The notes under the pieces were generated by a model that did no database searches, was not told the DNA's origin, and saw nothing but the letters and a program-made list of their open reading frames with translations. A stretch of DNA of 26,093 bases from contig FWWN02000663.1 in NCBI GenBank assembly GCA_900175165.2, positions 1 through 26,093 on the forward strand. The letters run 5' to 3'. The translations under genes and the position numbers were made by a program. This stretch comes from Rhizomucor pusillus. Taxonomy: Eukaryota > Mucoromycota > Mucoromycetes > Mucorales > Lichtheimiaceae. Positions 19,181 to 26,093 of the stretch are shown in pieces (within the stretch, counting starts at the first letter, position 1; each line of letters opens with the position of its first letter).

Positions 19181-19825
19181 TACCTTAGAGTGATCAAACC
19201 TTGCTTTGGCAACTTCCTTATAGTCGCCATTAGGAATCTTTGCTTTGAAATAGGTAAGTGGTTGGTTTGGCATGTTGCTTTGGCAAGATAGAAAGAGAAC
19301 TCTGAAACCGAAGTATTTAACTTTTCTTCTGGTGACTTACAGGTATTATTAATGCAGCCTGGGGAATAAGGCAAATAAATTTACCGTATTTCTAGAGCTG
19401 AAAGAAGGGCAGGATGGGGGAGGAGCAGCATTCAGTGTATTCCATGGCACGTTACAATCCCACCAAAGCATTACGATGACTATAATACGCGCAGAAAACC
19501 AAAAGCGCCGTATTGTCAACAAAATGTATTGGCCTTAATTTACGCAGCAACAGACAAAGTGTTTTTATAAAAACAAATACGGCGCTGTGTACTGTATTGT
19601 AAGCACAATTTCATTGCAGAAGGAAATTTTTATGGTATTCATTTCTACATTACACGCATACGAATTTCCTGGCCGTATTGTTGGAAAGAAATACCTAACA
19701 TGATTATCATTCCTTTGCAATTTTGTACTATAATATTCGCATAAATGCTCTAATGCTGTATTGTGAAAGCAATTTGGTTTATTTTCTTTGCAATGTCTTC
19801 CCTTATATTCTGCTTCTTGCACTTA
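19181..19825. other. no gene recognised
   Basis: AT-rich sequence. GTATTG words recur at 19500-19760, for example around 19590 and 19670. The open frames on both strands lack any motif. Confidence 0.3.
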
Positions 19826-20583
19826 AATGTCCCAAAATGCGGGTTTTACAGTCACATACAATACAGCACAAACAAATTCGAAGTCCGGACAACGGAATGA
19901 CTTCCTTTTGGTATTTTTAAATGCGGTATTTCCGTACTTTCGCACGCGGGCAAAATCATCTACTCCCTCTAACCGAGACACATTTTTTATTAAACGGTCG
20001 AAATTAAGTCGCATGTTGTTAAGGTCACTGGTCGCCGTTGGCGAACTGCATCAGCAGCCGGTCACTTGAATCCAGCTTGTCTATCTTTTTGTGATTTTTT
20101 AGGCAGTATCAACAGTATATAGAGTATGTTATCTGTGAAATAATTCTCTGCGTGAATCGCGGCTGGTGTACATAAGGCATCGGCTGCAACTTGTTCGCAT
20201 CCGGTGCTTGGAACCAAGCTTTCCTGTCATGGAGCTTTGGCTTGTGATCAATGATATACTCGATATCCTTAACATTAAACCAAGGGAGGATTGGCTTGTA
20301 GGTGCCTTCGTTGTCTATATAATGGTATAACGTCGCGTTTTTGATTCATGTGCCGCCAGATTTCGCTGGTTTTTACATTGATAATGAAATATCTCCCATA
20401 TTGTCCATGCCATGTCCAATGCCGTAAATCCGCACACTCCGTCCATCGGTGGATCCTCCATTTTGGCTGTGGTACTGCGATTGAGAGGACAAGGGAATTC
20501 GGAATTGGCTCACAATCAACTTCAACCTTGTAATATATAACAAAGAGATGGCTGATATATATTGACCCCTTTATTTTATTCAA
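19826..20583 (-). pseudogene. unrecognised protein-coding repeat, copy B
   Basis: Minus-strand coding begins near 20545 with YYKVEVDCEPIPNSLVLSI. RSVRIYGIGHGMDNMGD follows in a second frame, and then a clean stretch of about 75 codons (about 20340-20108) with YIDNEGTYKPILPWFNVKD, KPKLHDRKAWFQAPDANKLQ and YVHQPRFTQRI. A further piece reads PAADAVRQRRPVTLTTC near 20050. It is homologous to copy A at 14.94-17.2 kb and lacks both the MITE and the 1.4-kb interruption. I do not recognise the protein. It is conserved enough between copies to have been a real element-encoded protein. Confidence 0.5.
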
Positions 20584-20589
20584 AGCAAC

Positions 20590-21300
20590 CGATCAGAAAC
20601 AATATAGATGCAGTCTGACTTACGCCTTGCACGTGATTTTGACGATTTTTTTTTAGTTCCCTCCCTCTCTTCGTCGTTGTCATTTTCGAGTGAGATATCA
20701 GACAAAGTAAGAAAGGGACAAAACAAGAGCGCTGTGAGATTGGATGTATGTGTCGTGTCCAGATTAATTTTGCTAGACTAAATTCTACTCTCCTTTATAG
20801 TTTTACTGCTGTTTCATGGATAAATGATATATGCTTGATCTGATGAGCGGATAAGTGTTGACCCGTTGATTAATACATCCAGGGAAGGTGCCGAATTGCT
20901 ACTAGGATCGGGTATCTTCATCTGACACATGCTATTGTCTTCATGATTGGATATCGCTCAATAATGTCTTTTTCTTTCTCCTCCTGACCTTTTTTTTTTT
21001 GTTTCCGCGGCCTTTGCTTTTCCAATGTTTTCTGGTATAATTCTGTCTTCCTCTCAAGCCGTTCCAAGTCTTGAAGAAAGGGATATGGGAAGGTCGACTC
21101 TAGATGAACACGGACCGAAAGTTCTTGGTCAATAAATGTAAGCGAATCGAAACACATAGGTCTCTACTTCCGGTCTTCACAGTGTTAGTATCAAGCCATA
21201 TCTACACAGACAATAGCAGTTTTATCTTGTTAAAGGAATAGTATCTCTGAACCATGTGTACCGTCAAACATTGAAGCTCTCTTTCCTTCATCATAGCTTT
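20590..21300. other. no confident gene
   Basis: On the minus strand, 21157-20918 contains a charged, helix-prone stretch (LERKTELYQKTLEKQRPRKQ then KKKGQEEKEK). This could be a fragment of an eroded protein, but low complexity makes it unreliable. A T-run lies at 20992-21001. Nothing else is supported. Confidence 0.25.
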
Positions 21301-21308
21301 TACGATTG

Positions 21309-21440
21309 TTTTACAGATGTTATACAGTTGTTATACACCTGTTTTACACGTTTACTACACATGTTTTACAGACATTTCCCATCTGTTGTATATTTGTCAC
21401 AACCACAATGATATAAAAGGCCAAGAGCTGAATATTGAAG
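21309..21440 (+). promoter_or_regulatory. LTR-promoter-like module 1: degenerate repeats plus TATA
   Basis: About seven degenerate copies of a TGTT(A/T)TACA word lie at 21309-21372. About 40 nt later come TATAAAAGGC at 21412-21421 and AGAGCTG. The same architecture and TATA context occur at 22200-22345, which suggests two copies of one LTR or promoter family. Confidence 0.45.
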
Positions 21441-22195
21441 ACAGATCATACACAAATACTTCTCTTTCCCACGCTTTTTCTTATTCTAGAACAGACCACA
21501 ACTTTGCAACTCGTTCTAACATCTCGGCTTGGTCTCACCGACAATTGACAGTAGCTTTATCAATTTGAAACTTAACCTTTTCTTTGATACACACAATCTC
21601 ATCGTGATCGAGAAAGGAAACCATCAACAGGATGAGAGATGCTTAGTGCATTTTCTTGGGATCGAACATCACTTAAGCCAGCAAGAGTTTACTGGTCAGA
21701 GGAGAATACAACCTTTTGAATGAGATTACCATTGGTTTGAGGTGCTACTGACTGCAGACCTTGAGCTAACTTCACCGGCAAGTGATACTTCGGCAGCAGC
21801 GTTATTTGCTCCAGAGAGCAAGACAACTTGAGGGGCTCGGTCTGAAAGTGTGGTTAGCGTGGCTTGATGTATTTGATCATCATTTTCGCATTGAGTAGCC
21901 TAAAGTACTATATCCATAAATACGGTCAGCAGCAGTATAAGGCTGTTGGCATCACGTACTTTTGCTTTTGGACACGACGTCGGCTGCACTTATGTATCTT
22001 CAACATATAAATCAGATATATCGAATAGCAAACATATTTTACCTCTATTTTCCTTTTTATGTCAATATCCATCACTGTATGTTTTATCCAATATATTGTA
22101 TTATCCTTTCCTTCGCTTGCAAGGCCTTGAGCTCTTGTCCTTTGAACGCAAATACCAAAAAGGAAACTTGCTTACACGGGTTCGTCTTGAACAAA
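21441..22195. other. no gene recognised; possible LTR-derived flank
   Basis: Transcript-leader-like pyrimidine-rich sequence follows module 1. No reverse transcriptase, integrase or primer-binding site was seen. Open frames across 21946-22384 overlap each other in different frames and carry no motif. Confidence 0.3.
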
Positions 22196-22197
22196 AA

Positions 22198-22345
22198 CCA
22201 TTTAACTCCAATTCATTTGAAAGAAGACCAATTGGTTTGGAATCATTTGAATCGAAATCATTTGAGTTCGCAGCTTTTTACTTATGTACAGTTTGCGAAA
22301 AGTATAAAAGGCGAGAGCTGGAAACGAATAAAGACAAATCTTTCA
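22198..22345 (+). promoter_or_regulatory. LTR-promoter-like module 2: degenerate repeats plus TATA
   Basis: Four or more ATTTGAA/CATTTGA words lie at 22212-22265. TATAAAAGGC at 22303-22312 and GAGAGCTG follow. The TATA context matches module 1 (TATAAAAGGC then AGAGCTG), whereas the upstream word differs completely. This looks like one core promoter fitted with different upstream repeats. Confidence 0.4.
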
Positions 22346-22461
22346 GAATTTAAATACTTTACCTTCGTTTTGTCTTTACTGTGACTTTATATCGGCAAGA
22401 TATCACCGATACTTTTCACGTTTGATTCAACTAAACACATCTTTGACTTACCATAAGATAT

Positions 22462-22703
22462 CTATATCCGACGTGGGAGAACCACAAGCCAACAGCGATA
22501 GCCTCGGCACTTTGTCCAGCTCTCTGCCATGATGCATCTTTCCAGATGGACACCAGTTTTGCCGTCGACTGCCACCTCGAGGAGCACCTGCTCTTGGCTT
22601 TTCATGTTTTTCGATGCCTGGCCCCATGTTGTGCTCTTGTAGTCTCGGTTTTCATCCAACCGTCTTGCGAACTCGTCAATTGAACGATCATACAGGTCTT
22701 ATA
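22462..22703 (-). pseudogene. short coding remnant, unknown
   Basis: An open frame of about 80 codons reads DLYDRSIDEFARRLDENRDY, then KSTTWGQASKNMKSQEQVLL and EVAVDGKTGVHLERC. Composition is that of a real protein. The family is not recognised. It is cut off at the border of the AT-rich block. Confidence 0.35.
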
Positions 22704-22739
22704 TTGCACTGTCTATTCCCCCAACGAATAATTCCCAAA

Positions 22740-23144
22740 ATACTCCTCCACATACTATATTTAGAAAATTCAAATATTTGTATTTTACAAATTTCTATAT
22801 ATTTTTTGTCGACATTTATATGTCAATTTATGAAATTTTAATTATCATCAATGATCATACTATCATTTACACTTGTATATGTATATTCATATCTTTTCCA
22901 TTATTTGTCTTTAATGATATTTCTATAATATTATTCTCTTTCAATCTGAAATTGACATCAACAGTGTTATAATCGTATTTATCTTGGACAAATAATTTTG
23001 AAGGAACAAAACATCTTTAAATATCCTTTATGAACTTTTTATTCAAAAATAGATTATCTTTCATCTTTCCATAATATAAAGATAAAATCCTTATTATGAT
23101 TGAAAAACTCAATTTTTCACATTTTATTATGTTAACGTAATCTT
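22740..23144. other. AT-rich non-coding part of the Merlin-like block
   Basis: Far more AT-rich than its surroundings and without coding sequence. It continues in composition into the transposase pseudogene and is probably the 3' non-coding part of the same element. The left terminal repeat was not found. Confidence 0.4.
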
Positions 23145-23975
23145 TTAAGAAATTTTCCGCAAGTTATATTCTCTATTTCTTCTTCTCCACTTATATTCAT
23201 AAAGATGTAACAGAATCTCCTTTTTAGTTCTATTTCGTGGTACTAATTTATGTTTTAAACCATTCCAAAGACCTCCAATTGTGCTTGTATGAACTCCTGC
23301 TATAGGATCTTTGAAACTTTTAGAATGATTAACCGTTAAATGTTTATAACCAATGTTTCTAAGATTATTGTAACCTTTCCACTTATCTGTATATATTGTT
23401 GTTCTCCTTTTTACATGTTTTTAATAATTTTGTTTATATTTGCTGTATCCCTTGTTTCGATGGGTACGAGAAATATTTTTTTATTTGATTTTTTAGAATA
23501 CTTCTTTCTATACCACCTATAATCCATGCTCCTTCTACTCTATGTCCCTTATTATATTTTCTTTTTCAATCTCACTTTCATCAATTTCAACAATTTTATT
23601 TCTACCTCCAATTTTTCTATTTTTGTTAAAATATTGTTTATCTTCTAAATATTCTCTGAATATTTTGTAATAAGCTGTTACTGTGTTCTTATTAACTTCC
23701 AAGCTAGATGATATGATACCGCATGGTGTTTTCTTTAAAAATTCATATAGTATATGTAGTTGAATATTGACTGGTAATTTTAATTTACTAAAAACTGTAC
23801 CGCGAAATGGGAAAATTGATTTTCTACATTTATAGTTGTTACAAATATATGACCTTTTACTCATATAAAATTTCATGTTCTTTTCACATTGTGGACATGT
23901 ATCATAGCTGATAATGTGATTATTTTCTATTAAGGGTACTAATCGGAGCTGTCCATTTGTGGACAAAGTGTCCAT
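23145..23975 (-). pseudogene. Merlin/ISXO2-type (IS1016-like) transposase, frameshifted
   Basis: The N-terminus carries a zinc ribbon (CPQCEKNMKF then YICNNYKCRKS) and a helix-turn-helix (SLEVNKNTVTAYYKIF). The DDE domain starts at VEIDES (first Asp near 23580). A one-base frameshift follows, then KYNKGHRVEGAWIIGGIERS in the next frame, at least two more frameshifts, IYTDKWKGY (second Asp), HLTVNHSKSFKDP and VHTSTIGGLWNGLKHKLVPR. The family has Glu in the TIEGLW position; this copy has Gly. The TAA is at 23147-23145. Codon use is extremely AT-biased compared with the island genes, so this is a foreign or young arrival that has since decayed. Merlin elements of AT-rich protists and microsporidia are the closest composition match I can think of (inference). 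Confidence 0.8.
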
Positions 23976-23995
23976 TAATGGACACTCTTTAAATG
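23950..23995. repeat. possible right terminal repeat of the Merlin-like element
   Basis: GTCCATTTGTGGAC (23951-23964) and GTCCATTAATGGAC (23970-23983) are two short palindromes sharing GTCCAT...GGAC. They overlap the transposase start and mark the edge of the AT-rich block. No matching inverted copy was seen at the left side. Confidence 0.35.
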
Positions 23996-24255
23996 TATTT
24001 TCCTGCCCAATAAAACGTTCTTATTGCAAAGCCAGACTAATGAAAATGTTCCTTAGCACTGAAGTTTAATTATTCAGGACTGAAAGCGTCTTGTGTTGCG
24101 TCCCTATCTTGCGATCTTCGCTTGATCTACTCTGATTTCTGCTTATTGCATCTCTTTCGACAAATGCCGCCAGCATCACCTTACCTAGCTGTAAACACTC
24201 GTATTTCTGTCTCGCATCGCTTCTTGGGGTCCTCGCCGGTCTCTGAGTCCCTTAG

Positions 24256-24515
24256 GGAGTTCATCTAGAACCACATACACGACGATCCTCTCGTTAAAGT
24301 CCCCGCTCCGCAACGCTACGCGGGTTTTTGAGAACATGGGCTAATCGCTTGAAATAAAGATTTATATGAAATTTCCTGGATCTTTCTGGATGACAGATAA
24401 TTATTGTATCGAGGGCAATCGAGCGATTAGCCTATGTTCTCAAAAGTCCGCGTAGCGTTGCGGAGCGGGGACTTTAACGAGAGGATCGTCGTGTATGTGG
24501 TTCTAGATGACCTCC
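24256..24515. mobile_element. 260-bp foldback MITE with about 92-bp inverted repeats
   Basis: The left arm (24256-24348) and right arm (24424-24515) are inverted repeats with about five mismatches, beginning GGAG(T/G)TCATCTAGAACC. A nested GC-rich imperfect palindrome lies inside each arm, near 24299-24326. Flanks are TAG on both sides (24253-24255 and 24516-24518), a 3-bp target duplication. No coding capacity. It shares its outer 38 bp or so with the 62-bp palindrome at 14983-15044, so both belong to one family. A 3-bp duplication fits PIF/Harbinger-type mobilisation, and a Harbinger-like transposase lies 0.3 kb downstream, but the link is unproven. Confidence 0.88.
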
Positions 24516-24668
24516 TAGGTTTCGGGCTGGTCGGAGTTTGAATTAGAGCATCTCGACACCACTCGAACAACCTGGATGGGGCCGAGGAGAGAGGGGGCTG
24601 AAAATGTTGGTGGCCTGATGACATTCAGCTCCCCCTTTTGGGACGAATGTTAAACCTCCTACCGATCG

Positions 24669-24803
24669 AAATTTGCGTGGATTAAAGGAAGTTTTGCTCG
24701 TATTAAGCACGCGAATCCAGGTATGGAATATTGGGGGAAATTTAGCCTACGAATGATTGGAGAGAATGTGTCATTGAGAAGATCAAAGCGAAAATTTGAG
24801 TAA
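24669..24803 (+). pseudogene. coding stretch upstream of the DDE transposase, frameshifted
   Basis: A frame encodes KFAWIKGSFARIKHANPGME, then YWGKFSLRMIGENVSLRRSK, to a TAA at 24801-24803. It overlaps the transposase frame by a few codons in a different phase. It may be the N-terminal part of the transposase lost by a frameshift, or a separate upstream ORF of the element. Confidence 0.35.
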
Positions 24804-26022
24804 CCTTCACAGTCGACTACAAAGGTCAGAGAAGATGTTTCCGTCTGAGATCATTGCAGAGTTCCAATTGTTGATGCAATTACAGTGGCAATTTTTGGGA
24901 TATAGCTGGCCGATGGTTACCAAAACCCGATACCATCGGTCGGAAATCAAGGAGGTTAACAACATCTCCTTCATAAAGTCCTACGTTCTGGAGAAGTTGG
25001 GCTACATTCCTGTGTTTTTCTTCTTGGTCGTGCTGTTCGGTTCCCAGGAGTATCCTGGTCCGTACCGTAACGTGGAGAAGGGTTTGCTAATCCTTTACCA
25101 TATTCTTTCCGGGTGTTCTTTTGCTGACATGGGACATTTCGTCCCTTCGAGCAGTTTTTACGCACTGTATCGTGCGTTTTACATCAGGAACGGTGCAATG
25201 CTGTCGGAAGTGGTGACCAATCATCTGGCCGAGATGTTCTCCAATGTGAAGTTCAGGGTCTTGTGTGCTACGCACATCAATCCATCCGAGTTCAAGCATG
25301 CTACTCTCTTGTTGGATGGTCACGATATGAGAGCATCGTATGCTCGCTCTGGGGATGACCATGGATCCTTCTATTCGTACAAGCTGAATAAAGGAGGATT
25401 CAGAAGTCAGGTTTGCGTCGATGTCAAGGGCATGGTGATTTTTGTCTCGGATGCAAGTCCCTGCGCAGCGAACAACGATGGGTCCATGTTAGCGAGTATC
25501 GAGTTGAAGGACCTTGTGACCAAATGGGATTGTATTGGTCTTGACGGTGGTTATACGCTGTACGTTCCCGGTATTATCGCCCGTAACAGTTACTTGACTT
25601 CCAAGAGCTTTGTTTGTCCTATCCGCAAGTCGAGGGCCACCACATTAAGTCAAGATGAGGATAGATACAACAAATCATTTGGAAGCTTCCGTTCCAAGAT
25701 TGAGGCAATCTTCGGTGAGCTTAGTCATGTCTTTAACCGGTTGAACGGAAAGTCGGTGATTCGCGTGTCCGACATCGATACGTTCACGATCCAGCTAATG
25801 TTGGCCTGTCTTTTGTTGAACATCAAGAGATTTGTGTCGTTGGGTGGTGTGAGCTCGACCGCTGTCCACACATTTTGGTGGCAGGATGGGTTCGACTACG
25901 GGAACGATGGACTGTCGACCGCTGATGATGTGCTGGACAGCACGATATCCGATAAGGTCCAGGATGCCGAATCGATGCGAGCATTGCGAGAACAGTTCTT
26001 GTCGTTATCACTGAGTGAGTAG
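24796..26022 (+). CDS. DDE_Tnp_4 (PIF/Harbinger-like) transposase
   Basis: Open for 408 codons from a TTG at 24796; the first ATG is codon 14 (24835), giving a 395-aa product. The RNase-H-like catalytic core is intact: Asp174 in LLLDGHDMR, Asp250 in CIGLDGGYTL and Glu303 in RSKIEAIFGELSHVFNRL, numbered from 24796. The N-terminal region, FIKSYVLEKLGY to YHILSGCSFADMGHFVPSSS, looks like the usual helix-turn-helix-bearing segment. After the TAG the same frame stays open to the window edge and is coding-like (TRNLVEYKNSRDSEEIPADH). The stop may therefore be a recent nonsense change, or a GTGAGT donor at 26014-26019 may remove it. This is the best-preserved transposon gene here. Confidence 0.85.
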   Translation: MSNLHSRLQRSEKMFPSEIIAEFQLLMQLQWQFLGYSWPMVTKTRYHRSEIKEVNNISFIKSYVLEKLGYIPVFFFLVVLFGSQEYPGPYRNVEKGLLILYHILSGCSFADMGHFVPSSSFYALYRAFYIRNGAMLSEVVTNHLAEMFSNVKFRVLCATHINPSEFKHATLLLDGHDMRASYARSGDDHGSFYSYKLNKGGFRSQVCVDVKGMVIFVSDASPCAANNDGSMLASIELKDLVTKWDCIGLDGGYTLYVPGIIARNSYLTSKSFVCPIRKSRATTLSQDEDRYNKSFGSFRSKIEAIFGELSHVFNRLNGKSVIRVSDIDTFTIQLMLACLLLNIKRFVSLGGVSSTAVHTFWWQDGFDYGNDGLSTADDVLDSTISDKVQDAESMRALREQFLSLSLSE

Positions 26023-26093
26023 ACACGAAATCTAGTGGAGTACAAGAACAGCCGTGATAGCGAGGAGATCCCGGCAGACCACTACGAGGTGAG

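Noticed and set aside
19013..19273. Minus-strand frame with repeated NWDS/NWAQ peptides
   Set aside because: It is a translation of the CCCAGTT/CCCAATT cluster, not a repeat protein.
20918..21157. Charged, lysine-rich minus-strand frame (KQKKKGQEEKEK)
   Set aside because: It depends on low-complexity purine-rich DNA and has no flanking coding support; kept only as a note in the interval entry.
21309..21372. Possible short tandem array of TGTTATACA-like words as a CRISPR-like or centromeric repeat
   Set aside because: Units vary in length and sequence without spacers; better explained as degenerate promoter-upstream words.
21946..22384. Two overlapping plus-strand frames of about 135-140 codons
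   Set aside because: They overlap in different frames, contain no recognised motif, and run across the ATTTGAA word cluster and the TATA module.
1..26093. Search by eye for tRNA genes, rRNA, CRISPR arrays, riboswitches and bacterial-type terminators
   Set aside because: No tRNA-like TpsiC/A-box pair, no rRNA block and no regularly spaced direct repeats were seen. The intron-rich genes indicate a eukaryote, so bacterial signals are not expected.

Overview
The window looks like nuclear DNA of an early-diverging, Mucoromycota-type filamentous fungus. Genes carry many short GT-AG introns (about 46-75 nt) with CTAAC-like branch sites. The two best-preserved genes are an Integrator subunit, which the well-studied Dikarya lack as far as I know, and an Ase1/PRC1 microtubule bundler. 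The rest is a graveyard of fungal-type mobile elements, including a Fanzor nuclease of the kind common in Mucoromycota. The phylum call is inference from gene content; no rRNA or tRNA gene was seen, and a 14-base N gap lies at 12335-12348.

Layout. 1-132 holds a probable C-terminal end of an unrecognised plus-strand gene, then its 3' flank. 842-1950 holds decayed coding sequence of unknown family. 2738-8677 is a compact three-gene island: INTS2-like (+, 11 exons, 583 aa), a single-OB-fold SOSS-B/NABP-like protein (-, 4 exons, 111 aa) and Ase1/PRC1 (+, 11 exons, 644 aa). The first two converge and their stop codons overlap. The OB-fold gene and Ase1 diverge from a region of about 450 bp. In animals Integrator and the SOSS single-strand-binding complex share a subunit, so the first two neighbours may be functionally linked (inference).

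From 8.7 kb to the end almost everything is mobile-element debris. 8786-11379 is a Fanzor (eukaryotic TnpB-like, RuvC) pseudogene whose zinc ribbon is split by about 300 bp of foreign sequence. 11757-12240 (-) is an unidentified eroded ORF. 13.4-19 kb contains two GCM/WRKY-like zinc-finger remnants and an unidentified minus-strand ORF. Two copies of an unrecognised protein-coding repeat lie in opposite orientation (14.94-17.2 kb + and 20.6-20.1 kb -). A 62-bp palindromic MITE sits in one copy, and the other copy is its natural empty site. A 260-bp foldback relative of that MITE lies at 24256-24515. 22.7-24.0 kb is a very AT-rich Merlin/ISXO2-type transposase pseudogene (-). The window ends in a well-preserved DDE_Tnp_4 (Harbinger-like) transposase ORF (+).

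Several short-word clusters (GGGAC, GACCG, TGTTATACA, ATTTGAA) and two LTR-promoter-like modules fill the intervals. Function of the three island genes rests on family resemblance read by eye; splice sites were chosen to keep family alignment and reading frame and are predictions.
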